64,000 nucleotides of DNA from a virus. A model generated the notes under the pieces. The model had not been told where the DNA came from. It saw nothing but the letters and a program-made list of their open reading frames with translations, and did no database searches. Of this stretch, positions 1-6,236 are shown piece by piece (the stretch's first letter is position 1; every line of letters begins with the position of its first letter). The DNA lies in the IMG/VR virus record IMGVR_UViG_3300047094_000227, positions 1 to 64,000 of that record; one strand, 5' to 3'. A program made the position numbers and the translations under genes.

Positions 1-2
1 AA

Positions 3-317
3 CCTATGACTGTAAAAGGTTATGGATATGAAGATGTTTGTATGGGTACATGGTTAAAAGAGAACCAGATAAAAATCTATGATAAGTTTTTAGATTCAAA
101 TGTTTTACATAGACTATATCTAAATGGCTGGTTTCCCTTTCAAAGATATTTCAATGACCTTTGGAAAGAAGGAGATAGTTATGTACCTAAGATGCTAGCT
201 GATCTTACAGAAGAAGATGTTACATTTTTATGTAAACATGTAACACATCATTATATAAGACATAAAAGCTTTATGAAATATTTACACACTCTTCTAAATG
301 AAAAAAGCCCCAAATAG
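3..317 (+). CDS. Glycosyltransferase, C-terminal part (GT31-like), cut by window edge
   Basis: The frame is open from the first base and only the C-terminal ~105 residues are visible. An ATG at 6 exists, but the gene very probably starts outside the window. The motif GYEDVCMG resembles the EDV(Y/C)xG motif of beta-1,3-galactosyltransferase-type (GT31) enzymes, where the acidic residues lie at the end of the catalytic GT-A domain. After it come a helical, aromatic-rich tail and a Lys-rich end. The TAG stop lies inside the terminator hairpin. It is the only + strand gene on this side and faces the - strand small-protein operon. Sugar donor and acceptor cannot be told. The family assignment rests on one short motif, so it is tentative. 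Confidence 0.5.
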   Translation, partial: PMTVKGYGYEDVCMGTWLKENQIKIYDKFLDSNVLHRLYLNGWFPFQRYFNDLWKEGDSYVPKMLADLTEEDVTFLCKHVTHHYIRHKSFMKYLHTLLNEKSPK

Positions 318-325
318 GGGCTTTT
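303..325. terminator. Bidirectional intrinsic terminator
   Basis: A 9-bp stem AAAAGCCCC/GGGGCTTTT encloses the loop AAATA. It is followed by a T-rich stretch on the + strand and by a T run on the - strand. It overlaps the stop codon of the + strand glycosyltransferase and lies beyond the end of the - strand small-protein operon, so it probably stops transcription from both sides. Confidence 0.85.
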
Positions 326-332
326 CTTTTAC

Positions 333-446
333 TCCCATAAGGAGCAGACTTATAATACTGAGACTATAAGGGGGAAATTTATGACTTCTTTAAGGGGCCC
401 TGTCTAGAATGGGTTACCACAACCTGAGCGTGCAGTTCTTATGGGA
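333..446. ncRNA. Candidate structured RNA between convergent genes
   Basis: No coding frame is apparent here, yet the segment folds well. An 11-bp closing stem pairs 333-343 with 436-446 (core CCCATAAG/CTTATGGG, one G-U). Inside are a 6-bp hairpin CTTATA/TATAAG (349-354 with 365-370) and a 4- to 5-bp hairpin GGTT/AACC (412-415 with 421-424). A further short pairing of 400-403 with 432-435 is possible. The region is richer in G and C than its surroundings. I could not match it to tRNA, tmRNA or a small ribozyme consensus by eye. The transcribed strand is unknown. Confidence 0.35.
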
Positions 447-463
447 TGCAGGAGAAGTACTCT

Positions 464-622
464 TTATTTTGAAAGCCTCTTCTGCTTCATAGGAAGCATA
501 GGACTCTTTCTTTGTAACTTTGTATCAGACTCCTTCATATAATTACCATTGATTGGTTTAGGAGCTGGTACCTTTGGTGCCTTACGAGGTGCACCTGATT
601 TCTTTGCTTTACCAGCAGTCAT
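464..622 (-). CDS. Small basic protein, 52 aa
   Basis: A Lys/Pro/Ala-rich protein (MTAGKAKKSGAPRKAP...) with a very basic C-terminus ending KQKRLSK. I chose the ATG at 622 because it lies one base after the stop of the upstream gene, as is usual in this operon. Upstream ATGs at 637 and 664 would overlap that gene. It is last in the - strand operon read from 4402. No fold is recognisable. Composition and company suggest a small nucleic-acid-associated or virion protein, but that is inference. Confidence 0.6.
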   Translation of the reverse strand: MTAGKAKKSGAPRKAPKVPAPKPINGNYMKESDTKLQRKSPMLPMKQKRLSK

Positions 623-623
623 G

Positions 624-851
624 TTACTTGCAGCCATATTTGCATTTTTGCATAGATCCACCATTTTTCATTTTGGTAGCACCTAATTCTTTATCTTTTT
701 TCAAAACAGCTTTACCTTTAGCTTTAGCTAGTGTTTTCTCTTGAACCTTTGTCCAAGCACCTTTAGGATCTACAGGACCAACACGCTTTGTGCTAGCTTT
801 TAATCCAGATAAACTACCGTTACCCTTGCTTGATTTCTTTGCAGTTGCCAT
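624..851 (-). CDS. Small Lys-rich protein with C-terminal KCKYGC motif, 75 aa
   Basis: It begins MATAKKSSKGNG and is about a quarter lysine. It ends GGSMQKCKYGCK, a short Gly-Gly plus double-cysteine tail that I associate with small basic proteins of uncultured Bacteroidota phages. It starts two bases after the stop of the 55-aa gene and shares the MAT(A/V)KK start with four neighbours. The two cysteines could bind metal or form a disulfide. Function is unknown. The series of related starts suggests duplication or a common delivery or packaging role. Confidence 0.65.
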   Translation of the reverse strand: MATAKKSSKGNGSLSGLKASTKRVGPVDPKGAWTKVQEKTLAKAKGKAVLKKDKELGATKMKNGGSMQKCKYGCK

Positions 852-853
852 AA

Positions 854-1021
854 TTATTTCTTTTTAATAGATTTAACAATCTTCTTTGCTACAACAGCCT
901 TAGCTGCTTTCTTAATCATAGCACCCTTTTTAGCGATAACACCACGACCTTTAAGAATATCAGCTTTAGTAACCTTACCGTCCTTGTTTAAGTCAGGAAA
1001 ACTTTTTTTTGCAGTTGCCAT
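854..1021 (-). CDS. 55-aa protein with EF-hand/dockerin-like calcium loop and polybasic tail
   Basis: It starts MATAKKSFPDLNKDGKV. The segment from Asp10 matches the EF-hand/dockerin loop DxNxDGxVxxxD (Asp10, Asn12, Asp14, Gly15, Val17, Asp21) and is followed by a short helix with GRGVI. The last 25 residues are almost only Lys, Ala, Val and Ile. A single loop with little scaffold suggests either dimerisation or a motif kept for another reason. It sits in the operon of MAT(A/V)KK mini-proteins, five bases after the stop of the 140-aa gene. Calcium binding is inferred from the loop residues only. Confidence 0.75.
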   Translation of the reverse strand: MATAKKSFPDLNKDGKVTKADILKGRGVIAKKGAMIKKAAKAVVAKKIVKSIKKK

Positions 1022-1026
1022 TTTAT

Positions 1027-1449
1027 TTATTTTTTAGATTTTGCTTTAATTTTTTTCTCTTGCTTTAACATAGCAGCTGTAGGTTTTTTACCTGAGCCTT
1101 TGTTAGCACGAATGTTATCCCATAAACCTCTTTTAGAATATGAACCATCAGCACGTTTAATCATACCGCCTCCTTCCATTTTCTTTTTAGGAGCTGCTTT
1201 TGCTTTCTTTATTTGAGCTTCTGAGAAGTTAGAAATCGCTTCTTTGAAAGGATTGTTTTTAATAGCAGGATTCTTTTTAGGAGCATATTTACCTTTACCA
1301 GCTTGTCTGTCTAAAGCATCAGCCATATCAGATTGATGCTTATCCATATCTTCTTTCTTGTATAGTCTATTAGTCATTTCACCACGGACATATCCTTTAG
1401 GGACATCTTTACCATATTGAGCTTTCGCTACTTTTTTTACTGTTGCCAT
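1027..1449 (-). CDS. Basic protein with GLWDNIRANKGSGKKPT motif, 140 aa
   Basis: It starts MATVKKVAKAQYGKDVPKG. The C-terminal 45 residues contain GGGMIKRADGSYSKRGLWDN and continue with GSGKKPTAAMLKQEKKIKAK, a block I recognise as recurring in uncultured freshwater Bacteroidota phages with no assigned function. The middle is Lys/Asp/Asn-rich and probably helical. It lies in the MAT(A/V)KK operon between the 115-aa and 55-aa genes. No catalytic motif is present. A DNA-binding or virion-internal role would suit the charge but is not shown. Confidence 0.7.
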   Translation of the reverse strand: MATVKKVAKAQYGKDVPKGYVRGEMTNRLYKKEDMDKHQSDMADALDRQAGKGKYAPKKNPAIKNNPFKEAISNFSEAQIKKAKAAPKKKMEGGGMIKRADGSYSKRGLWDNIRANKGSGKKPTAAMLKQEKKIKAKSKK

Positions 1450-1461
1450 AATATTATTGTT

Positions 1462-1809
1462 TTAACAATTCCATTTTCTTAATGCTAATGTTTTCCTTGT
1501 TGGTTCACCATTAGGTTTTTTTGCAGGTCCTTTAACTCCTGACATTCTAGCACAGAAAGACTTACGTCTATTCGCAGCTTTACTTCCTTTCTTCAGTTTA
1601 GAAGGAGGAGTGGTAACTGCCATCTTTAATTTGCTGCCAGGATTAGCACGTCTATAAGAGGCTACACCTTTTTTATTAAGACCACCTTTTGGATCTTTTC
1701 CCTCAGAACGAGTCCAAGCAGGTGTAGATCCGCCATTCTTTAATGATGTACCATCTTTTTTAATTAGATGACCATTAGGTACAGGAGTAGGTTTTTTGAC
1801 AGTTGCCAT
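1462..1809 (-). CDS. Basic protein with SFCARMSGVKGP motif, 115 aa
   Basis: It starts MATVKKPTPVPNGHLIKKDG. The second half holds YRRANPGSKLKMAVTTPPSK and then RRKSFCARMSGVKGPAKK, ending LALRKWNC. I know this block as a widespread small phage protein family of unknown function. The conserved Cys in FCAR and at the very C-terminus suggest metal binding or a disulfide. Its start codon overlaps the stop of the 48-aa gene (TAATG), so translation is coupled. Function is not known. The strong conservation I recall argues for a structural or nucleic-acid role rather than a spurious frame. Confidence 0.75.
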   Translation of the reverse strand: MATVKKPTPVPNGHLIKKDGTSLKNGGSTPAWTRSEGKDPKGGLNKKGVASYRRANPGSKLKMAVTTPPSKLKKGSKAANRRKSFCARMSGVKGPAKKPNGEPTRKTLALRKWNC

Positions 1810-1955
1810 TATTTACGTTTTTTAGCCATTGCTTTAAATGTCTTAGCTAATGCTTTCCTTTTAGGAGTGCACGTAGCTTTGGTCATAGGTGTGCAATAAC
1901 CTTTGTGTTTAGGGTTAACAGCATCTTGTATCCAATTTTTCTTAGCAGTGGCCAT
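1809..1955 (-). CDS. Small basic protein with WIQDAVNPKHKGYCTPMTK motif, 48 aa
   Basis: It starts MATAKKNWIQDAVNPKHKG, then YCTPMTKATCTPKRKALAKT, and ends in KKRK. It is the first of the MAT(A/V)KK series and overlaps the next gene by one base. The W-I-x-x-A-V/I core and the two Cys-Thr-Pro motifs recur, to my knowledge, in small proteins of Bacteroidota phages and resemble short DNA-associated peptides, but no function is established. With the five genes downstream it forms a compact set of highly charged proteins. Confidence 0.7.
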   Translation of the reverse strand: MATAKKNWIQDAVNPKHKGYCTPMTKATCTPKRKALAKTFKAMAKKRK

Positions 1956-1965
1956 AATATATTTT

Positions 1966-2241
1966 TTATAAACTTGATTTAGGAACTTCAGGAGCTTCTA
2001 CAATAATGCCAATTTCAACATTTCTTGCTAAAATAGCTTCTACTTTATCTGCAGTTTCTGCAGCTAAGAACAATGCTTGTGCTTCTTGAGTTGATGTAAC
2101 ACCACGTAAAGCATTTAAAATTGCACCAAACTCTGCACCAGAAACTACAATGCTAACATCACCAGGCCATGTATATTTCTTATTAGGATCAAATTTTGGA
2201 GCTTCTTGTCCAACTTCTTGAATTTCAATTTCTTCTGACAT
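1966..2241 (-). CDS. Conserved phage protein, 91 aa, function unknown
   Basis: An acidic N-terminus (MSEEIEIQEVGQEAP) is followed by KKYTWPGDVSIVVSGAEF and a helical region with ALRGVTSTQEAQALFLAA. The KKYTW...G.EF...LN.LR...ST.EAQ pattern is typical, to my knowledge, of uncharacterised proteins in Bacteroidota phage late regions. It is acidic, unlike the basic neighbours downstream. The leader reads AAATAAAGTT directly before ATG, the same as before the 114-aa gene at 14659. No function can be assigned. Confidence 0.65.
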   Translation of the reverse strand: MSEEIEIQEVGQEAPKFDPNKKYTWPGDVSIVVSGAEFGAILNALRGVTSTQEAQALFLAAETADKVEAILARNVEIGIIVEAPEVPKSSL

Positions 2242-2281
2242 AACTTTATTTTTTTGGTTTAATAGCGAAGATATATATTTA

Positions 2282-2572
2282 TTAGGAATCTTCCAAATTT
2301 ATTTCAAATGTAATAGTAGATGAATTTTTAATACTTTTAGATAACTCTAGTCTGATTTTAAACATATTATGAAACTTCAATAGCTCCTGTAAAAGAGACT
2401 CAGTGTATTTTGGTACACTAGGAGCCAATCTAAAATGATAGGAGCGAGGATTTTTAACTATCTCCAAAGTAGATAGTTCATCTATTGAGTCAATTATTCC
2501 CTCTAGGTGAGCAAAATAAATCATTTCATTATCTTGCATCACCTTAGGGAAGTATTTTTTGTTTATCTGCAT
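2282..2572 (-). CDS. Hypothetical protein, 96 aa
   Basis: A mixed alpha/beta protein without recognisable motifs: MQINKKYFPKVMQDNEM, then two stretches rich in Leu/Ile/Glu and a C-terminal strand-like TFEINLEDS. Its ATG overlaps the stop of the ferritin-like gene (TAATG), so it is co-translated with it. Codon use and AT content match the neighbours. It could be a partner of the ferritin-like protein, but only gene order suggests this. Confidence 0.6.
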   Translation of the reverse strand: MQINKKYFPKVMQDNEMIYFAHLEGIIDSIDELSTLEIVKNPRSYHFRLAPSVPKYTESLLQELLKFHNMFKIRLELSKSIKNSSTITFEINLEDS

Positions 2573-2976
2573 TAAGACAGAGTTAATAGATATTTTGTTT
2601 TAGCTGCTTCACCGCTTAATGCATCAGCTAAATTAGCTATATCATGATAGCTATTTGATTCAGCATAGCTTTTTAATGAAGATGCAAAAGATAAAAGATT
2701 TGAAACACACTCGTTTCCTGTACAATTTGTAAGAGGTTCTATCTTGTATGGAGCAGGTCTTTTACCTGTGTAGCCCATAAGCTTCTCAATAACACCATCT
2801 TTGAAATCATGTACATAATCATACAATCCTCCTAAAGCTTGGTGTTCAGCATAACTCTTTGTTTGCCAATGAGTTAAATGTAGTTGCTCATGAAAATACG
2901 TAAGCTTTCCAGCTATTGTTTCCAAGTTTAATTCTCCTGATTTCATCATCTCATCAGGGAACAATGATTTTGCCAT
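2572..2976 (-). CDS. DUF5856 ferritin/Dps-like protein
   Basis: It contains YFHEQLHLTHWQTKSYAEHQ followed by LYDYVHDFKDGVIEKLMG, the layout of the first two helices of ferritin-like four-helix bundles. The HxxHW.T.SYAEH..LG..Y pattern is that of DUF5856, a Dps-like family common in phages. In Dps the His, Asp and Glu residues in this region form a ferroxidase site at a subunit interface. At 134 aa it is close to the family length. The C-terminal half gives two more helices. It is coupled to the 96-aa gene and lies in the operon of basic mini-proteins. Iron binding, DNA protection or a structural role are all possible. Confidence 0.75.
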   Translation of the reverse strand: MAKSLFPDEMMKSGELNLETIAGKLTYFHEQLHLTHWQTKSYAEHQALGGLYDYVHDFKDGVIEKLMGYTGKRPAPYKIEPLTNCTGNECVSNLLSFASSLKSYAESNSYHDIANLADALSGEAAKTKYLLTLS

Positions 2977-2991
2977 GTTGTTTGGTTTTTA

Positions 2992-3183
2992 CTATTCTGG
3001 AATAGCTGTAGTAGTTGTACTAGTTGTACTAGTTGTAGGCACATACTCACAACATTCTGTTATAGCGATTTCATGCCATCTTCCAACTGTAGGTTTCTTT
3101 CTTCTAAAGATAAGACTACCTGCAACTACTCTACCACTACCATCATAGCGGACGTAAGCTTTTAAATTTTGATTGCTTCCCAT
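2992..3183 (-). CDS. Small protein with poly-Thr tail, 63 aa
   Basis: It starts MGSNQNLKAYVRYDGSGRVV and continues as a predicted beta-rich mini-domain to a Cys-Cys pair (ECCEY). It ends with the low-complexity tail TTSTTSTTTTAIPE. The same type of poly-Thr segment is found in five other proteins of this window, all virion-type. A small beta domain with a flexible Thr tail is a type I recognise from other Bacteroidota phages, of unknown function. It may be a decoration or adaptor protein. Confidence 0.65.
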   Translation of the reverse strand: MGSNQNLKAYVRYDGSGRVVAGSLIFRRKKPTVGRWHEIAITECCEYVPTTSTTSTTTTAIPE

Positions 3184-3202
3184 AATTTTGTTTTTAATTA
3201 GG

Positions 3203-4219
3203 TTAATAGTTAAGGTTATATTTGTTTTTTAATTCTAATAGTTTTTTAACATAGTAATATGTACCATGTTTTTTAGACTCATCACTAGTATGCACTACAT
3301 ACATGTGACTATCACTGAAAGGATCTTTACCTGTGTGGTATGTTCCTTTATAGAACGCAGGGTAGCCATACATTGTTTTAGCTGTCACTCCTGCATTATG
3401 AAAGAGTCCTAGTTTCTCCACCTTTTCAATTGGGTCTGTTGCCCAAGAGAAATCCATCTCAGGGATGTTTTTAGTTTCTTGGTCTCTTAACCAAAGGTTC
3501 CATAACACGGCCCACATATCTGCACACCAGCTTTGAAATCCTTTATCTTCACTACCAAAGAACTCTTTGTTTATATGTTGAAGATAGCTACGAATAACAA
3601 TACAGTCATTCATCACCTTCTTCCAGAAGGTAGCATCCACATTCTTTAAGAAGTATTGAGCTCCTCCTGAATGTTCATTGTTAGCTTCAGCTATTTCTCT
3701 ATTGATTCCTATTAAGCTTGTAAGCTCAGCTAGGACATCTCTATTTTTGTATTCTTCCAGTTTAGCAGGAAGAACATCTTTTATTTTACTATCAAAGTAT
3801 GAAGCATTTATGTAGCTGTTTGTGTCAGACAAGTAGCAGACTTCATCGTCTCTATACTTCTCTACATCAAATTTATCTGTAAACAGAATATCACAGTCAC
3901 AGTAGAACACTGCTTTGCTTATCATCTCAGGGTGTTCCTGAAAGTATCTCATCAAGACATATGGACGTAAAACAGGAATATAAACTCCTAAGTATTTACT
4001 TACATCTCCTGTGTCTTTATAGAAAGCAAACTCTGCTTCTGGATACAGATCAACTATTTTTTGCCATTTATCACTTTTTTCTCTAAAGCTAGGAGTGTAT
4101 ATTAACACAATTGCTTTGTCCAAGTGCCCAATTTCTTTTAAACTTTCTAACCAGGCATGTACTTGCCAAGTATAGTAGGTATCATCTGGCTGAGCACAGA
4201 TAAACTTTAAATCCTTCAT
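3203..4219 (-). CDS. GT-A glycosyltransferase
   Basis: 338 aa. The N-terminal half (KFICAQPDDTYYTWQVHAWL) has the alternating strand/helix order of a GT-A nucleotide-sugar-binding fold. A DXD-type motif lies in VFYCDCDILFTDKF (about residue 105), expected to hold the metal and the sugar nucleotide. HSGGAQYFLKNV and ADMWAVLWNLW lie where acceptor-side residues are usual. The general pattern recalls enzymes that glycosylate hydroxyproline or serine in plants, but this is a loose impression. It is embedded among virion-type genes rather than in the + strand sugar operon, so it may act late on virion proteins. Donor and acceptor are unknown. Confidence 0.75.
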   Translation of the reverse strand: MKDLKFICAQPDDTYYTWQVHAWLESLKEIGHLDKAIVLIYTPSFREKSDKWQKIVDLYPEAEFAFYKDTGDVSKYLGVYIPVLRPYVLMRYFQEHPEMISKAVFYCDCDILFTDKFDVEKYRDDEVCYLSDTNSYINASYFDSKIKDVLPAKLEEYKNRDVLAELTSLIGINREIAEANNEHSGGAQYFLKNVDATFWKKVMNDCIVIRSYLQHINKEFFGSEDKGFQSWCADMWAVLWNLWLRDQETKNIPEMDFSWATDPIEKVEKLGLFHNAGVTAKTMYGYPAFYKGTYHTGKDPFSDSHMYVVHTSDESKKHGTYYYVKKLLELKNKYNLNY

Positions 4220-4246
4220 ATGTAGTTATTGTTGGTTTTCTATTTA

Positions 4247-4402
4247 TTAAGGAGTTGCTGTAGTGGTAGTTGTGGTAGTTAAGCCTGCAGTGTTTTTAAC
4301 TACAGCTCCTACTTGTCCAATCAACTGCTCCATTTGTTTTGATATAGCCCACAATTGTTGTGAAACTGGATCTTGCCCTATGGGCCTTGCTGGTATTGCC
4401 AT
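4247..4402 (-). CDS. Small protein with poly-Thr C-terminus, 51 aa
   Basis: ATG at 4402, TAA at 4247. It begins MAIPARPIGQDPVSQQLWAI, followed by a short amphipathic helix (KQMEQLIGQVGAVV), and ends [11 protein letters not shown]. It is the first gene behind the promoter at 4422-4451, about 20 bases from the -7 box, which supports its reality despite the length. The helix plus Thr tail is shared in style with the 63-aa protein downstream. Function is unknown. Confidence 0.7.
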   Translation of the reverse strand: MAIPARPIGQDPVSQQLWAISKQMEQLIGQVGAVVKNTAGLTTTTTTTATP

Positions 4403-4421
4403 GTTATAAAAAATTAATTTT

Positions 4422-4451
4422 CAAAGATATGTTGTTTTTTACTATAACCAA
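4422..4451 (-). promoter_or_regulatory. Bacteroidota-type promoter of the small-protein operon
   Basis: Reading the - strand, TTG (4451-4449) and TATCTTTG (4429-4422) are 19 bases apart. This matches the TTG/TAnnTTTG consensus of the Bacteroidota primary sigma factor. The -33 region reads TTGGTTATA, identical to the one at 7852-7844. Transcription would start just upstream of the 51-aa gene. Confidence 0.7.
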
Positions 4452-4478
4452 TGAGGTTTATGAAATTGGTATAACCAA
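4443..4478. repeat. TATAACCAA direct repeat and TTGGTATAACCAA palindrome
   Basis: TATAACCAA occurs at 4443-4451 and 4470-4478. The second copy is part of the palindrome TTGGT-ATA-ACCAA (4466-4478). The first copy is the -33 region of the promoter, and the palindrome lies 15 bases further upstream, where an activator or repressor could bind. A related TTGGTATAAC lies at 47274-47283 upstream of another promoter. Confidence 0.45.
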
Positions 4479-4550
4479 ATCAATTAACTCAACTCTAATC
4501 AAGTTAGTTATAGATTTTAGTTTAGAAATGTTTGTATATTGGTAGTAATA

Positions 4551-4679
4551 CTACTTACCTTGACCTTTATATTTCTTTACTGGTTTGTCTTTTGGACCTT
4601 GTGATTTAGCAGCTTTGCCACCTTTACGTTTTCCAAAAGTTACTTTTTGTGAGGATGATCCTCCTTTAGCCTTTGCCAT
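4551..4679 (-). CDS. Small basic protein with KVTFGKRKGGKA motif, 42 aa
   Basis: MAKAKGGSSSQKVTFGKRKG, then GPKDKPVKKYKGQGK to the end. A longer in-frame reading to 4757 overlaps the preceding membrane-protein gene and has a low-quality extension, so the ATG at 4679 is preferred. It starts nine bases after that gene ends. The VTFGKRK.GKA.KS.GPKDK.VK.YRGQG type is familiar from Bacteroidota phages and resembles the MAT(A/V)KK set in composition. It is the last gene of the lysis-region operon. Function is unknown. Nucleic-acid binding would suit its charge. Confidence 0.7.
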   Translation of the reverse strand: MAKAKGGSSSQKVTFGKRKGGKAAKSQGPKDKPVKKYKGQGK

Positions 4680-4687
4680 GTTGATTT

Positions 4688-5077
4688 TTATCTTTTTATA
4701 GTGAAGAATTGTAATACTATAACACCAATCAGTACCATTTTTTGAGCAAACTCCCACCCACTATTATCTTTAGCAATAGGTATACGCATATTTAACCTTT
4801 CATCATATCTTGCTCTGTACTGATTTGTAACTGCATGCAAGCTATCGTATGTTATTTTGTCTTTGCTTATAATGCTATCTTTTATATAAACATACGTCTT
4901 CAACGAATCAATTGTAGTTTGATTAGACTGAAACTTATCATTTATAGTGTTTGCCTGTTTCAAGGTCATAACTACAACAGAATCATTTCCTATTTTCTTA
5001 ACGATTGGATACTGGCAATAACCTAAATTTGACACCAGTGTCACTAAGATTACTATCAAGTTTACTTTTAACATCAT
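4688..5077 (-). CDS. Membrane-anchored periplasmic protein, spanin candidate, 129 aa
   Basis: The N-terminus MMLKVNLIVILVTLVSNLGY followed by CQ is a signal peptide or lipoprotein-type start. A long polar, probably coiled-coil middle (Thr/Asp/Lys/Ile heptad-like) follows, and the C-terminus has one transmembrane segment (MVLIGVIVLQFF) ending IKR. It overlaps the previous gene by 80 bases in another frame, an arrangement typical of Rz/Rz1 spanin pairs. Two membrane ends would also suit a unimolecular spanin that spans the periplasm. It is downstream of the endolysin. Spanin families are too divergent for a firm call by eye. Confidence 0.55.
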   Translation of the reverse strand: MMLKVNLIVILVTLVSNLGYCQYPIVKKIGNDSVVVMTLKQANTINDKFQSNQTTIDSLKTYVYIKDSIISKDKITYDSLHAVTNQYRARYDERLNMRIPIAKDNSGWEFAQKMVLIGVIVLQFFTIKR

Positions 5078-5327
5078 TTAATTCAGATTTTAATGAACTA
5101 ACCTCTGCTTTTAACGATACTATTTGGTTAACTGCTTGGTTTACTATTTTTGTTTGTGCTTTGGTAGCACCTTCTTGTACAGCTGCACCAGCCTTATTGT
5201 TTTCTGAAACTTTGTTAAGTAGAAGTTCAAATTCCTTATCTTCCTTAGCTGTTCCATCAACTTGCTGAGCTGTACCAATTTGACATCCATATGCAAATAA
5301 TACTAATATATATAATATATTTTTCAT
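4998..5327 (-). CDS. Secreted coiled-coil protein, spanin-partner candidate, 109 aa
   Basis: I chose the ATG at 5327, which follows the upstream stop directly. A further in-frame start at 5351 would lie inside that gene. MKNILYILVLFAYGCQIGTAQQ is a signal peptide. AYGC is a poor lipobox, so cleavage after TAQ is also possible. Residues ~30-90 are heptad-like (VNQIVSLKAEVSSLKSELND), a clear coiled coil. The C-terminus overlaps the start of the 129-aa gene by 80 bases. Together they resemble inner/outer membrane spanin partners of the lysis cassette. Direct evidence is only topology and order. Confidence 0.6.
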   Translation of the reverse strand: MKNILYILVLFAYGCQIGTAQQVDGTAKEDKEFELLLNKVSENNKAGAAVQEGATKAQTKIVNQAVNQIVSLKAEVSSLKSELNDVKSKLDSNLSDTGVKFRLLPVSNR

Positions 5328-5328
5328 A

Positions 5329-5631
5329 TTATTTAAGTTTTTTGATTGCACCTAATTGTTGTAGAGTTTGTAACTGAGTGGTAGTCACAGCTTTAGTACT
5401 GTCACTAACTCTTAATGCTTCTTGCACCTTATCTAATCTAGTTTCTACCTTTTCAATACGTACATTCTGAGAAGTTGCCTGCTCTTTAAATGTTGTACGA
5501 ACATCTATGTATAGATATGAAATAGCAATGAGCACCAAGAAAAGGGTGCCCACTATTGGGTTTTTAGCAAACTCTTTAAACGATATAGGTAAAGGATTTG
5601 CTGATACATTTAAGTCTTTTTTCGCTGCCAT
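5329..5631 (-). CDS. Single-pass membrane protein with coiled coil (i-spanin/holin-accessory type), 100 aa
   Basis: The cytoplasmic N-terminus MAAKKDLNVSANPLPISFKE is followed by one transmembrane helix (NPIVGTLFLVLIAISYLYID, about 25-45). Next comes a periplasmic coiled coil (VRIEKVETRLDKVQEALRVS) and a short Gln/Leu tail. This N-in, C-out topology is that of inner-membrane spanins. Its start overlaps the endolysin stop, so the two are co-translated. A holin is less likely because there is only one hydrophobic segment. Confidence 0.6.
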   Translation of the reverse strand: MAAKKDLNVSANPLPISFKEFAKNPIVGTLFLVLIAISYLYIDVRTTFKEQATSQNVRIEKVETRLDKVQEALRVSDSTKAVTTTQLQTLQQLGAIKKLK

Positions 5632-6236
5632 TATATGCTTCCGTTTAATAAGTTATTATATTCATTGAAATGTTTGATACGATCTGGTAGACCAATTGTT
5701 CCACCATTAACACGCTTGGTCACCTTGGTTACTACAGCATCTGTAGCCCCCTCATCAGCAATCTTATGTAATCCATTCTTATGGAAGAACCAAGCTGCAG
5801 ATAAAAGTGGGTACTTTGTAGCTACAAGATCAGGAGTGGCAACAATATCATCTTCTACTGACTTATCAAAAGCTGTGTAGTTATCTTTACCAGTCAACTG
5901 GATATATCCACGACCTCTAAATTTCCAACCTTCACCACTAGCTTGAGGACCATTACCCATGCGATTAGCATAAACAATATTAGCAATCTTTTCAGGCTTG
6001 CGTTCATACTCTTTAGCACTCACAGGAGTAAAGTATTTTTTAAAGATGCTCTGTAAACCAGCAGCACCGTAGTTTAAGTTCTCTGAAACAGCTTTAAAGC
6101 CACCAGATTCATGTCCACATTGAGCCAAGAAATGAGCTAAACGTAAAGGAGTATTGATCTCAAACTTCTCTTGTACAGCAGGGATTTGAGCAATCACTGT
6201 GTCAGGAATGTGTCCTTTTAATTTATCTAAATTCAT
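5631..6236 (-). CDS. Endolysin, glycoside hydrolase family 19 (chitinase/lysozyme type)
   Basis: 201 aa, the usual length of single-domain phage GH19 endolysins. Residues ~30-60 hold LAHFLAQCGHESGGFKAVSE, with the Glu of HESGG as the general acid and the Glu of SEN as the second acidic residue by family analogy. The substrate-cleft motif GWKFRGRGYIQLTGKDNY follows at ~105-125, and the C-terminal half has the expected helices (AAWFFHKNGL, VTKRVNGG). It cleaves the peptidoglycan glycan strand. There is no signal peptide, so release needs a holin, of which candidates lie upstream. It starts within the last codons of the 53-aa gene (ATGA overlap) and shares a base with the next gene. Confidence 0.92.
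   Translation of the reverse strand: MNLDKLKGHIPDTVIAQIPAVQEKFEINTPLRLAHFLAQCGHESGGFKAVSENLNYGAAGLQSIFKKYFTPVSAKEYERKPEKIANIVYANRMGNGPQASGEGWKFRGRGYIQLTGKDNYTAFDKSVEDDIVATPDLVATKYPLLSAAWFFHKNGLHKIADEGATDAVVTKVTKRVNGGTIGLPDRIKHFNEYNNLLNGSI

Noticed and set aside
331-446. tRNA or tmRNA reading of the structured region
   Set aside because: The 11-bp closing stem and inner loops do not give a D arm, T arm or CCA-type end on either strand.
4360-4545. 61-codon open frame on the + strand
   Set aside because: It lies over the 51-aa - strand gene and its promoter, has no leader of its own, and its protein shows no recognisable feature.
4540-4560. Terminator at GTAGTAATACTAC near the end of the 42-aa gene
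   Set aside because: The stem is only 5 bp, with no T run following on the - strand.
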